Assembly (NCBI RefSeq): GCF_051401765.1
Contig: NW_027480480.1
Location: forward strand, 1,922,001-1,986,000
DNA length: 64,000 nt
Origin: Calliopsis andreniformis
Taxonomy: Eukaryota; Arthropoda; Insecta; Hymenoptera; Andrenidae
Reading direction: 5' to 3'
Each line of letters starts with the position of its first letter. Position 1 is the stretch's first letter. A program made the position numbers and the translations under genes. Positions 1 to 12,793 of the stretch are shown in pieces. The notes beneath the pieces are model-generated. The model saw only the letters and a program-made list of their open reading frames with translations. It was not told the origin of the DNA and did not search any database.

Positions 1-1505
1 TCTGTGGATTGAGGATTGAGGATTGAGAATTGAGGATTCAGGATTGAGGATTGAAGATTGAGGATTGGGTATTGAGGATTGGGTATTGAGGATTGAAGAA
101 TGAGGGTTGAGGATTGAGGTTTGAGGATTGAGGATTGCAGATTCAGTTTTGAGGATTGAAGATTGAGGGTTGAGTATTGAGGATTGAGTATTGAGCATTG
201 AGGATTGAGGATTGAGGATTCAGGATTGAAGATTGAGTATTGAGGATTGAAGATTGAGGGTTGAGGATTGAGGATTGAGGATTGAGGGTTCAAGAATGTG
301 GATTGGGGATTGAGGATTGACAATTGTGGAGTGTGTATTGAGGAGAGAGAATTGAGGATTGAGGATTGAAGATTGAGGATTGAGGATTGAAGATTGAGTA
401 TTGATGATTGAAGATTGAGGATTGAAGAACGAGGACTGAGGATTGAGGATTGAGGATCAAGGATTGAAGATTGAGTATTGAGGATTGATGATTGGCGATC
501 GTGGATTGAGAATCGAGGATTGAGGATTGAGGATTGAGGATTGAAGATTGAGTATTGAGGATTCAGGATTGAGGTTTGAGGACAGAGGATTGAGGATTGA
601 GGATTGAGGATTGAGGATTGAGGATTGAGGATTGAGGATTGAAGATTGAGGATTGGGTGTTGAGGGTTGAACATTGAGGATTGAGGATTGAGGATTGAGG
701 ATTGAGGATAGAAGGTTGAATATTGATGAATGAAGATTGAGGATTGAGGATTGAGGGTTGTGGATTGAGGACGAGGACTGAGGGTTGAGTATTGATGCCC
801 GAGGTCTGAGGATTGAGGATTGAGGATTGCGAACTGAGGATTCAGGATTGAGGATTGAAGATTGAGGATTGGGTATTCAGGATTGAAGATTGGGGATGGA
901 GGATTGAGTATTGAGGATTGAGGATTGAAGATTGAGTATTGAGGATTGAAGATTGAGGATTGAGTATTGAGGATTGAGGATTGAGGATTGAGGATTGAAG
1001 ATTGAATATAGATGATTGAAGATTGAGGATTGAGGATTGAGGTTTGTGGATTGAGGACGGAGGTTTGAAGGTTGAGTATTGAGGATTCAAGGTTGAGGTT
1101 TGAGGTTTGAGGACTGAGGATTGAGGATTGAGTATTGAGGATTGAGGATTGAGGATTGAGGATTGAGGATTGAGTATTGAGGATTGGGTATTGCGGATTG
1201 AACATTGAGGATTGAGGATTGAGGATTGAGGATTGAGGATTGAGGACTGAAGATTGAATATTGATGATTTAAGAATGAGGATTGAGGATTGATTTTTGTG
1301 GATTGAGGACGAGGACTGAGGGTTGAGTATTGATGTATGAGGTCTGAGGATTGAGGATTGAGGATTGAGAATTGAGGATCGAGGATTGAGGATTGAAGAT
1401 TGAGGATTGTTTGTTGAGGATTGAATACTGAGGATTGAGGATTGAGAATTGAGGATTGAGGATAGAGGATTGAAGATTGAGGATTGGGTATTGAGGATTG
1501 AAGAA
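1..1505 (+). repeat. Array segment without 170-bp modules
   Basis: Degenerate heptamers only; the ATTCTA core of the modules is absent. Fragments of other blocks are recognisable. About 361-540, with GAAGAACGAGGACTGAGG and GATTGGCGATCGTGG, matches about 13,090-13,275 and 20,865-21,050 in the 7.77-kb HOR. About 1050-1480 matches 2298-2730 at an offset of 1,248 bp (shared GAGGACGGAGG and TATTGCGGATTGAAC). No gene is supported. Confidence 0.8.
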
Positions 1506-3081
1506 TGAGGATTGAGGATTGAGGATTGAGGATTGAGGATTGAAGACTGAGGATTGAGGATTGAGGATTCAGGATTGAATATTGAGAATTGAGGATTGAA
1601 GATTGAGGATTGAGGATTGAGTGTTGAGTATTGAGGACGAGGACTGACGGTTGAGGATTGAGGTTTGAGGATTGAGGACTGAGGATTGAGGACTGAGGAT
1701 TGAGGATTGAGGATAGAGCATTGAGGATTGAAGATTGAGGACTGGGGATCGAGGATTGAAGGCTGAGGATTAAGGATTGAGGATTGAGTATTTAGAATTG
1801 AGGATTGAGGATTGAGGATTGAAGATTGAGTATTGGGTATTGACGATTGAAGAATGAGGGTTTAGGATTAAGTATTGAAGATTGAGTATTGAGGATTGAA
1901 GATTGAGTATTGAGGATTGAGGATTGAGGATTGTGCATTGAGTAAAGAGGATTGAAGATTGAGGATTGAGGATTGAGGATTGAGAATTGAGAATTGAGTA
2001 TGAGGACTGAGGTTTGAAGATTGAGTATTGAGGATTGAAGGTTGAGGATCGAGGATTGAGTGTTGTGGATTGAGGACGAGGACTGAGGGTTGAGTATTGA
2101 TGTTTGAGGTCTGAGGTTTGAGGATTGAGGATTGAGAATTGAGTATTGAGGATTGAGGATTGAGGATTGAAGATTGAGGATTGGGTATTGAGGATTGAAC
2201 AGTGAGTATTGAGGAATGAGGATAGAGGATTGAGGATTGAAATTGAGTATTGAGGATTGAAGCCTGACGACTGAGGATTGAGGATTGAGGTTTGAGGATT
2301 GAGGACGGAGGTTTGAAGGTTGAGTATTGAGGATTCAAGGTTGAGGTTTGAGGTTTGAGGACTGAGGATTGAGGATTGAGTATTGAGGATTGAGGATTGA
2401 GGATTGAGGATTGAGGATTGAGTATTGAGGATTGGGTATTGCGGATTGAACATTGAGGATTGAGGATTGAGGATTGAGGATTGAGGATTGAGGACTGAAG
2501 ATTGAATATTGATGATTGATGAATGAGGATTGAGGATTGATTGTTGTGGATTGAGGACGAGGACTGAGGGTTGAGTATTGATGATTGCGGTCTGAGGATT
2601 GAGGATTCAGGATTGAGAATTGAGGATCGAGGATTGAGGATTGAAGATTGAGGATTGTTTATTGAGGATTGAATATTGAGGATTGAGGATTGAGAATTGA
2701 GGATTGAGGATTGAGGATTGAAGATTGAGTATTGGGTGTTGAGGATTGAAGAATGAGGATTGAGGATTGAGGATTGAGGATTGAGGATTGAAGATTGAGT
2801 ATTGAGGATTGAAGGTTGAGGATCGAGGATTGAGTGTTGTGGATTGAGGACGAGGACTGAGGGTTGAGTATTGATGTTTGAGGTCTGAGGTTTGAGGATT
2901 GAGGATTGAGAATTGAGTATTGAGGATTGAGGATTGAGGATTGGAGATTGAGTATTGAGGATTGAAGGTTGAGGATTGAGGTCTGTGGATTGAGGATTGA
3001 GGATTGAGGATTGAGGGTTGAGGATTGGGTATTGAAGATTGAGTATTGAGGATTGATGATTGACGATCGAGGATTGAGTAT
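1506..3081 (+). repeat. 1,576-bp tandem higher-order unit, copy 1
   Basis: Pairs with 3082-4657 at a constant offset of 1,576 bp. Anchors are GAAGACTGAGG at 1543, TATTGCGGATTGAAC near 2437, and GACGATCGAGG near 3063 (second copy near 4639). Only a handful of base differences were noticed, for example GGGTTTAGG at 1859 against GGGTTGAGG. Both edges lie in runs of perfect heptamers, so the exact breakpoints are soft. Confidence 0.85.
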
Positions 3082-4657
3082 TGAGGATTGAGGATTGAGG
3101 ATTGAGGATTGAGGATTGAAGACTGAGGATTGAGGATTGAGGATTCAGGATTGAATATTGAGAATTGAGGATTGAAGATTGAGGATTGAGGATTGAGTGT
3201 TGAGTATTGAGGACGAGGACTGACGGTTGAGGATTGAGGTTTGAGGATTGAGGACTGAGGATTGAGGACTGAGGATTGAGGATTGAGGATAGAGCATTGA
3301 GGATTGAAGATTGAGGACTGGGGATCGAGGATTGAAGGCTGAGGATTAAGGATTGAGGATTGAGTATTTAGAATTGAGGATTGAGGATTGAGGATTGAAG
3401 ATTGAGTATTGGGTATTGACGATTGAAGAATGAGGGTTGAGGATTAAGTATTGAAGATTGAGTATTGAGGATTGAAGATTGAGTATTGAGGATTGAGGAT
3501 TGAGGATTGTGCATTTAGTAAAGAGGATTGAAGATTGAGGATTGAGGATTGAGGATTGAGAATTGAGAATTGAGTATGAGGACTGAGGTTTGAAGATTGA
3601 GCATTGAGGATTGAAGGTTGAGGATCGAGGATTGAGTGTTGTGGATTGAGGACGAGGACTGAGGGTTGAGTATTGATGTTTGAGGTCTGAGGTTTGAGGA
3701 TTGAGGATTGAGAATTGAGTATTGAGGATTGAGGATTGAGGATTGAAGATTGAGGATTGGGTATTGAGGATTGAACAGTGAGTATTGAGGAATGAGGATT
3801 GAGGATTGAGGATTGAAATTGAGTATTGAGGATTGAAGCCTGACGACTGAGGATTGAGGATTGAGGTTTGAGGATTGAGGACGGAGGTTTGAAGGTTGAG
3901 TATTGAGGATTCAAGGTTGAGGTTTGAGGTTTGAGGACTGAGGATTGAGGATTGAGTATTGAGGATTGAGGATTGAGGATTGAGGATTGAGGATTGAGTA
4001 TTGAGGATTGGGTATTGCGGATTGAACATTGAGGATTGAGGATTGAGGATTGAGGATTGAGGATTGAGGACTGAAGATTGAATATTGATGATTGATGAAT
4101 GAGGATTGAGGATTGATTGTTGTGGATTGAGGACGAGGACTGAGGGTTGAGTATTGATGATTGAGGTCTGAGGATTGAGGATTCAGGATTGAGAATTGAG
4201 GATCGAGGATTGAGGATTGAAGATTGAGGATTGTTTATTGAGGATTGAATATTGAGGATTGAGGATTGAGAATTGAGGATTGAGGATTGAGGATTGAAGA
4301 TTGAGTATTGGGTGTTGAGGATTGAAGAATGAGGATTGAGGATTGAGGATTGAGGATTGAGGATTGAAGATTGAGTATTGAGGATTGAAGGTTGAGGATC
4401 GAGGATTGAGTGTTGTGGATTGAGGACGAGGACTGAGGGTTGAGTATTGATGTTTGAGGTCTGAGGTTTGAGGATTGAGGATTGAGAATTGAGTATTGAG
4501 GATTGAGGATTGAGGATTGGAGATTGAGTATTGAGGATTGAAGGTTGAGGATTGAGGTCTGTGGATTGAGGATTGAGGATTGAGGATTGAGGGTTGAGGA
4601 TTGGGTATTGAAGATTGAGTATTGAGGATTGATGATTGACGATCGAGGATTGAGTAT
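3082..4657 (+). repeat. 1,576-bp tandem higher-order unit, copy 2
   Basis: Second copy of 1506-3081. Homology stops just after 4690, where this copy reads GAGTATTGAGG and copy 1 continues into GAAGACTGAGG. A diverged relative of part of the unit recurs at 6.6-7.3 kb and 22.2-22.5 kb. Confidence 0.85.
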
Positions 4658-4763
4658 TGAGGATTGAGGATTGAGGATTGAGGATTGAGGATTGAGTATT
4701 GAGGATTGAAGGTTGAGGATTGTGGATTGAGGATTGACGGTTGAGGATTGAATATTGAGGATT

Positions 4764-4933
4764 GGGGACTGAGTGTTGAGGGTTTAGTGATGAGAATTGA
4801 TGTTTGTGGATAGAGATTTGAAGATTGCAGATTGAGTATTGAGTATTGAAAACTGTGAATTGATGACATTCTATTGAGGATTGAGGTTTGACAACTGATT
4901 GTTGAGGGCTGAGGGCTGAAGATTGAGGATTCA
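4764..4933 (+). repeat. 170-bp module A, alpha
   Basis: First module of the window. It begins GGGGACTGAGTGTTGAGGG and ends GAGGATTCA. The ATTCTA core starts 104 bp from the left edge, as in every full module. Alpha marks: GGTTTAGTGATGAG, GATGACATTCTATTGAG, GAGGGCTGAGGGCTGAAG. Confidence 0.9.
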
Positions 4934-5545
4934 GGATTGAGGATTCAGAATTGAGGTTTGAGGACAGAGGATTGAGGATTGAAGATTGTGGATTGAGGAT
5001 TGAGTGTTGAGTATTGAGGACGAGGACTGACGGTTGAGGATTGAGGATTGAGGATTGAGGATTGAGGACTGAGGATTGAGGATTGAGGAGTGAGCACTGA
5101 TGATTGAAGATTGAGGACTGGGGATTGAGGATTGAAGGCTGAGGATTAAGGATTGAGGATTGGGGATGGAGGATCTAGGATTTGAGATTGATTATTGAGG
5201 ATTGAAGACTGAGGATTGGGTATTGAGGATTGAAGAATGAGGGTTGAGGATTGAGGACAGAGGATTGAGGAATGAAGATTCAGGATTGAGGATTGAGGTT
5301 TGTGGATTGAGGACGAGGACTGAGGGTTGAATATTCATGCTTGAGGTCTGAGGATTGAGGATTGAGGATTGAGGATTGAGAATTGAGGATTGAGGATTGA
5401 GGATTGAAGATTGAGGATTGGGTATTGAGGATTGAAGAATGAGGGTTGAGGATTGAGGATTGAGGATTGAGGATTGAGGATTGAGGATTGAAGACTGAGT
5501 ATTGTGGATTGAATATTGAGGATTGAGGATTGAGGATTGAGGATT

Positions 5546-5666
5546 GAGGATGAGGGCTGAGGGTTGAGGGTTGAGGTTTGAGTATTGAATCCTGAGAATT
5601 CAGGATATTCTATTGAGTATAGAGAATTGAGGATTGATAGTTGAGTATTGAGGATTGAGGTTTGAG
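5546..5666 (+). repeat. B module 1
   Basis: 121 bp from GAGGATGAGGGCTGAGGG. It holds GAATCCTGAGAATTCAGG, then ATATTCTATTGAG at the core. It contains GAATTC and an inverted repeat at 5587-5610. Confidence 0.85.
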
Positions 5667-6019
5667 TATTGAGGATTGAGCATTGAGGATTGAAGATTGA
5701 GGATTAAGGATTGAGGATTGGGGATTGAGGATCTAGGATTGGAGATTGATTACTGAAGATTGAAGATTGGGGATTGAGGATTGAGGATTGAGAATTGAGA
5801 ATTGAGTATGAGGACTGATGTTTGAAGATTGAGGTTTGAGGAACGAGGATTGTGGATTGAGGATTGAGGACTGAGGATTGACGATTGAGAATTGAAGATT
5901 GAGGATTGATTACTGAGGATTCAGGATTGAGGATTGAGGATTGAGGATTGAGGATTGAGGATTGAAGACTGAGTATTGTGGACTGAATATTGAGGATTGA
6001 GGATTGAGGATTGAGGATT

Positions 6020-6140
6020 GAGGATGAGGGCTGAGGGTTGAGGGTTGTGGTTTAAGTATTGAATCCTGAGAATTCAGGATATTCTATTGAGTATTGAGAA
6101 TTGAGGATTGATAGTTGAGTATTGAGGATTGAGGTTTGAG
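6020..6140 (+). repeat. B module 2
   Basis: As B module 1 but GTGGTTTAAGTATTGAATCC in the left half; core ATTCTA at 6081. Confidence 0.85.
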
Positions 6141-9100
6141 TATTGAGGATTGAGGATTGTGAATTGAGGATTGAGGATTGAGGATTGAAGATTGAGTATT
6201 GGGTGTTGAGGATTGAAGAATGAGGATTGAGGATTGAGGATTGAGGATTGAGGATTGAAGATTGAGTATTGAGGATTGAAGGTTGAGGATCGAGGATTGA
6301 GTGTTGTGGATTGAGGACGAGGACTGAGGGTTGAGTATTGATGTTTGAGGTCTGAGGATTGAGGATTGAGGATTGAGAATTGAGTATTGAGGATTGAGGA
6401 TTGAGGATTGGAGATTGAGTATTGTGGATTGAAGGTTGAGGATTGAGGTCTGTGGATTGAGGATTGAGGATTGAGGATTGAGGATTGGGGATTGAGTATT
6501 GACGATTGAGGATTGAGTATTGAGGATTGAGAATTGAGGACTGAGGATTGACGATTGAGTATTGTAGATTGAGGATTGATTACTGAGGATTGAGGATTGA
6601 GGATTGAAGATTGAGTATTGAGAATTGAAGGTTGAGGATCGAGGATTGAGTGTTGTGGATTGAGGACGAGGACTGAGGGTTGAGTATTGATGTTTGAGGT
6701 CTGAGGATTGAGGATTGAGGATTGAGAATTGAGGATTGAGGATTGAGGATTGAAGATTGAGTATTGGGTGTTGAGGATTGAAGAATGAGGATTGAGGATT
6801 CAGGATTGAGGATTGAGGATTGAAGATTGAGTATTGTGGATTGAAGGTTGAGGATTGAGGTCTGTGGATTGAGGATTGAGGATTGAGGATTGAGGATTGA
6901 GGATTGAGGGTTGAAGATTGAGGATTGAGGATTGAGGATGAGGGCTGAGGGTTGAGGATTGAGATTTGAGGACTGAGGACTGAGGATTGAGGATTGAGTA
7001 TTGAGGATTGAGGATTGAGGATTGAAGATTGAGGATTTGGTATTGAGGATTGAAGAGTGAGTATTGAGGAATGAGGATTGAGGATTGAGGATTGAAATTG
7101 AGTATTGAGGATTGAAGCCTGACGATTGAGGATTGAGGATTGAGGGTTGAGGATTGAGGACGGAGGTTTGAAGGTTGAGTATTGAGGATTCAAGGTTGAG
7201 GTTTGAGGTTTGAGGACTGAGGATTGAGGATTGAGTATTGAGGATTGAGGATTCAGGATTGAGGATTGAGGATTGAGTATTGAGGATTGGGTATTGCGGA
7301 TTGAACATTGAGGATTGAGGATTGAGGATTGAGGATTGAGGATTGAGGACTGAAGATTGAATATTGATGATTGAAGAATGAGGATTGAGGATTGATTGTT
7401 GTGGATTGAGGACGAGGACTGAGGGTTGAGAATTGATGTTTGAGGTCTGAGGATTCAGGATTGAGGATTGAGAATTGAGGATCGAGGATTGAGGATTGAA
7501 GATTGAGGATTGTTTATTGAGGATTGAATACTGAGGATTGAGGATTGAGAATTGAGGATTCAGGATAGAGGATTGAAGATTGAGGATTGGGTATTGAGGA
7601 TTGAAGAATGAGGATTGAGGATTGAGGATTGAGGATTGAGGATTGAAGACTGAGGATTGAGGATTGAGGATTCAGGATTGAATATTGAGAATTGAGGATT
7701 GAAGATTGAGGATTGAGGATTGAGTGTTGAGTATTGAGGACGAGGACTGACGGTTGAGGATTGAGGTTTGAGGATTGAGGATTGAGGATTGAGGACTGAG
7801 GATTGAGGATTGAGGATAGAGCATTGACGATTGAAGATTGAGGACTGGGGATCGAGGATTGAAGGCTGAGGATTAAGGATTGAGGACTGAGTATTTAGAA
7901 TTGAGGATTGAGGATTGAGGATTGAAGATTGAGTATTGGGTATTGACGATTGTAGAATGAGGGTCGAGGATTAAGTATTGAAGATTGAGTATTGAGGATT
8001 GAAGATTGAGTATTGAGGATTGAGGATTGAGGATTGAGGATTGTGCATTGAGTAAAGAGGATTGAAGATTGAGGATTGAGGATTGAGGATTGAGAATTGA
8101 GAATTGAGTATGAGGACTGAGGTTTGAAGATTGAGGTTTGAGGTACGAGAATTGCGGATTGAGGATTGACGATTGAGTATTGAAGATTGAGGATTGATTA
8201 CTGAGGATTGAGGATTGAGGATTGAGGATTGAGCATTGAGGATTGAAGACTGAGTATTGTGGATTGAATATTGAGGATTGAGGATTGAGGATTGAGGATT
8301 GAGGATTGAGGGTTGGGTATTGCGGATTGAACATTGAGGATTGAAGATTGAGGGTTGGGTGTTGAGGATTGAAGAATGAGGATCGAGGATTGAGGATTGA
8401 GGATTAAGGATTGAAGATTCAGTATTGAGGATTGAAGATTCAGGATTAAGGATTGAGGATTGAGGATTGAAGATTGAGTATTGAGGATTGAAGATTGAGG
8501 ATTGAGGACGGAGTATTGAGGATTGAGGATTGAGTATTGAGGATTGAGGATGGAAGACTGAGGATTGGGTATTGAGGATTGAACGCTGAGGAATGAGGGT
8601 TGAGGATTGAGGATTGAGGATTGAAGATTGAAGATTGAATATTAATGATTGAAGATTGAGGATTGAGCATTGAGGGTTGTGGATTGAGGACGAGGACTGA
8701 GGGTTGAGCATTGGTGTTTGATATCTGAGGATTGAGGATTGAGGATTGAGAATTGAGGATTGAGGATTGAGGATTGAAGATTGAGGATTCGGTATTGAGG
8801 ATTGAAGAATGAGGATTGAGGAGTGAGGACTGAGGATTGAGGATTGAGGATTGAGGATTGAGGTTTGAGGATTGAGGATTGAAGATTGAGTATCGAGGAT
8901 TGAAGATTGAGGATTGAGGATTGAGTATTGAGGATTGAGAATTGAGGATTGGTTATTGAAGATTGGGTATTGAGGATTGAAGATTGAGGATTGAGGATTG
9001 AGGATTGAGGATTGAGGGTGAGGGCTGAGGCTGAGGATTGAGGTTTGAGGTCTGAGGACTGAGGATTGTGGGTTGAGAATTGAGGATTGAGGGTTGAAGA

Positions 9101-9329
9101 TTGAAGATTGAGGATTGGGTATTGAGGATCGAGGATTGAGAATTGAGGATTGAGGATTGAGTATTGAAGATTGAGGATTGGGTATTGAGTATTGAAGAAT
9201 GAGGATTGAGGATTGAGGATTGGGGATTGAGGATTGAAGATTGAGTATTGATGATTGAAGACTGCCGATTGAGGATTGAGGATTGAGGATTGAGGATTGA
9301 GGATTGAGGATTGAAGATTGAGGATTGGG

Positions 9330-9511
9330 TGTTGAGGATTGAAGAATGAGGATTGAGGAATGAGGATTGAGGATTGAGGATTTAGGATTCAAGATTGAGT
9401 ATTGAGGATTGAAGCCTGGCGATTGAGGATTGAAGAATGAGGATTGAGGAATGAGGATTGAGGATTGAGGATTTAGGATTCAAGATTGAGTATTGAGGAT
9501 TGAAGCCTGGC
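9330..9511 (+). repeat. Local 91-bp tandem duplication
   Basis: The rare GAAGCCTGGCG occurs at 9411 and again 91 bp (13 heptamers) later, each preceded by GAGGATTTAGGATTCAAG. The same doublet is present in the second HOR copy (near 17,185 and 17,276), so it predates the 7.77-kb duplication. Confidence 0.85.
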
Positions 9512-9634
9512 GATTGAGGATTGAGGATTGAGGATTGACGATTGAGGATGGAGGATTGAAGATTGTGTATTGAGGATTGAAGATTGAGGATCGAGGATTG
9601 AGGATTGAGGATTGAGTATTGAAGATTGAGGATT

Positions 9635-9804
9635 GGGGACTGAGTGTTGAGTGTTGAATGATGAGCATTGATGTTTGTGAATAAAGATTTGAAAATTGCA
9701 GATTGAGTATTAAGTGTGGAAAACTGTGAATTGATGATATTCTATTGAGGATTGATAATTGACAACTGATTGTTGAGGACTGAGGTCTGAAGATTGAGGA
9801 TTCA
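9635..9804 (+). repeat. 170-bp module A, beta
   Basis: Beta marks: GAGTGTTGAATGATGAG, GTGAATAAAGATTTGAAAA, and ATACAGG just after the module. Private to this copy and its +7,774 partner: GATGAGCATTGATG and ATTAAGTGTGGAAAACTG. Confidence 0.9.
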
Positions 9805-10550
9805 GGATTGAGGATACAGGTTTGTGGTTCGAGGACTGAGGATTGAGGGTTGAGGATTGAGGTTTGAGGATTGAGGATTGAGGATTGGGTATTGCGGATT
9901 GAACATTGAGGATTGAGGATTGAGGATTGAGGATTGAGGACTGAGGATTGAGGATTGATGATTGAGGATTGAGGATTGAGAATTGAGGATTGAGGATTGA
10001 GGATTGAAGATTGAGGCCTGGGCATTGAGGATTGAAGAATGAGGATTGAGGATTGAGGATTGAAGATTGAGGTTTGCAGATTGAGTATTGACTATTGAAG
10101 ATTGAGGGTTGAGGATTGAGGATTGAGGATTGACCATTGATGATTGAGGATTGAGGATTGAGTATTGTAGATTGAGTATTGAGGAATGAAGATTGAGGAT
10201 TGAGGATTGAGGATTGAGGATTGAGGATTGAAGATTGAGGATTGGGGATTGAGGGTTGATGATTGAGGATTGAGTATTGAGGACTGAGAATTGAGGATTG
10301 AGGATTGAAGATTGAGGATTGAGGATTGAAGATTGAGTATTGATGATTGAAGATTGAGGATTGAGGATTGAGTGTTGAGGATTGAGGACGAGGACTGACG
10401 ATTGAGGATTGAGGTTTGAGGATTGAGCATTGTGGATTGAGGACTGAGGATTGAGGATTGAGGATTTAGTATTGAGGACTGAAGATTGAGTATTGAGGAT
10501 TGAAAATTGAGGATTGAGGATTGAGGATTGAGGATTGAAGATTGAGGATT

Positions 10551-10720
10551 GGGGACTGAGTGTTGAGGGTTGAGTGATGAGAATTGATGATTGTGGATAG
10601 AGGTTTGAAGATTTCAGGTTGAGTATTGAGTATTGAAACCTGTGAATTGGGGATATTCTATTGAGGATTGAGGGTTGACAACTGATTGTTGAGGACTGAG
10701 GTCTGAAGACTGAGGATTCA
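10551..10720 (+). repeat. 170-bp module A, gamma
   Basis: Gamma marks: GAAGATTTCAGGTTGAG, GAAACCTGTGAATTG, GTCTGAAGACTGAGG. Private GAATTGGGGATATTC and GAGGGTTGACAACTG. Confidence 0.9.
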
Positions 10721-10935
10721 GGTTTGAGGATTCTGGATTGAGGTTTGAGGACTGAGGATTGAGGATTGAGGATTGAGGATCGAGGATTGAAGATTGAGTA
10801 TTCAGGATTGGAGATTGGCGATTGAGGATTGAGGACCGAGGACTGAGGATTGAGGATTGAATATTGTGAATAGAGGATTGAAGATTGAGGATTGAGGATT
10901 GAGGATTGAGGATTGAGGATTGAAGATTGAGGATT

Positions 10936-11105
10936 GGGGACTGAGTGTTGAAGGTTTAGTGATGAGAATTGATGGTTGTGGATAGAGATTTGAAGATTTC
11001 AGGTTGAGTATTGAGTATTGAAACCTGTGAATTGAGGATATTCTATTGAGGATTGAGGATTGACAACTGATTGTTGAGGACTGAGGTCTGAAGACTGAGG
11101 ATTCA
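10936..11105 (+). repeat. 170-bp module A, gamma (second)
   Basis: Only 385 bp after the previous gamma, the tightest A-A spacing seen. Differs by GAAGGTTTAGTGATGAG and GATGGTTGTGGATAGAG. Confidence 0.9.
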
Positions 11106-12793
11106 GGTTTGAGGATTCAGGATTGAGGTTTGAGGACTGAGGATTGAGTATTGAGGATTGAGGATTGAGGATTGAGGATTGAGGATTGAGGATTGAAGAA
11201 TGAGGTTTGGGTATTGAGGATTGATCATTGAGGATTATGGATTGAGTATTGAGGATTGAGGATTGAGGACTGAAGATTGAATATTGATGATTGAAGATTG
11301 AGGATCGAGGATTGAGGGTTGTGGATTGAAGACGAGGACTGAGGGTTCAGCATTGATGTTTGAGGTCTGAGGATTGAGGATTGAGAATTGAGAATTGAGG
11401 ACTGAGGATTGAGGATTGAAGATAGAGGATTGGGTGTTGAGGATTGAAGAATGTGGATTGAGGACTGAGGATTTAGGATTGAGGATTGAAGATTGAGTAT
11501 TGAAGATTGAAGACTGAGGATTGAGGATTGAGGATTGAAGATTGAGGGTTGACGATTGAAGATTGAGGATCGGGTATTGCGGATTGAACATTGAGGATTG
11601 AAGATTGAGGATTGGGTGTTGAGGATTGAAGAATGAGGATTGAGGATTGAGGATTGAGGATTGAGGATTGAAGATTCAGTATTGAGGATTGAAGATTGAG
11701 GATTAAGGATTGAGGATTCAGGATTGAAGATTGAGTATTGAGGATTGAAGAATGAGGATTGAGGACGGAGTATTGAGGATTGAGGATTGAGTATTGAGGA
11801 TTGAGGATGGAAGACTGAGGATTGGGTATTGAGGATTGAACGTTGAGGATTGAGGGTTGAGGATTGAGGATTGAGGATTGAGGATTGAAGAATGAAGGTT
11901 GAATATTAATGATTGAAGATTGAGGATTGAGGATTGAGGGTTGTGGATTGAGGGCGAGGACTGAGGGTTGAGTATTGGTGTTTGAAGTCTGAGGATTGAG
12001 GATTGAGGATTGAGAATTGAGGATTGAGGATTGAGGATTGAAGATTGAGGATTCGGTATTGAGGATTGAAGAATGAGGATTGAGGAGTGAGGACTGAGGA
12101 TTGAGGATTGAGGATTGAGGATTGAGGTTTGAGGATTGAGGGTTGAAGATTGAGTATTGAGGATTGAAGATTGAGGATTGAGGATTGAGGGTTGTGGATT
12201 GAGGGCGAGGACTGAGGGTTGAGTATTGGTGCTTGAAGTCTGAGGATTGAGGTTTGAGGATTGAGGATTGAGGACTGAGGACTGAAGATTGAGGATTGAG
12301 CATTGAGCATTGAGGATTGAAGATTGAGGACTGAGGATTGAGGATTGAAGATTGAGTATTGGGGATTGAATATTGAGGACTGAGGATTGAGGATTGAGAA
12401 TGAGGGCTGAGGGTTGAGGATTGAGGTTAGAGGATTGAGGATTGAGGATTGAGGACTGAGCCTTGAGGATTGAGGATTGAGCATTGAGGATTGAAGATTG
12501 ATGATTGGGTATTGAGGTCTGAAGAATGAGGATTGAGGGTTGAGGATTGAGGATTGAGGATTGAGGATTGAAGATTGAGTATCCAGGATTGGAGATTGAC
12601 GATTGAGGATTGAGGACCGAGGATTGAGGATTGAGGATTGAAGATTGAGTATTGAGGATTGAAGATTGACGATTGAGGATTGAGAATTGAGGATTGAGGA
12701 TTGAGGAATGAGCATTGAAGATTGAGTGTTGAGGATTGAACTTTGAGTATTGTGGATTGAGGATTGAGGATTGAGGATTGAATATTGAGGATT

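Larger units (their letters stand above)
4658..7689 (+). repeat. Mosaic segment with one alpha and two B modules
   Basis: The first part (about 4.62-5.20 kb) matches 24.93-25.51 kb at an offset of 20,307 bp, rising to 20,314 bp. The part 5.70-6.89 kb matches 23.05-24.24 kb at an offset of 17,347 bp, anchored by GAGGATCTAGG and by the B module. The part 7.03-7.87 kb matches 22.23-23.05 kb. The segment therefore supplies the pieces that are rearranged downstream of the 7.77-kb HOR. Confidence 0.75.

Noticed and set aside
5596..5601. GAATTC sites in B and C modules as restriction-modification or cloning scars
   Set aside because: They are inherited parts of a repeated module, sit at the same position in every copy, and arise from GAGAATT followed by CAGG by ordinary substitution.
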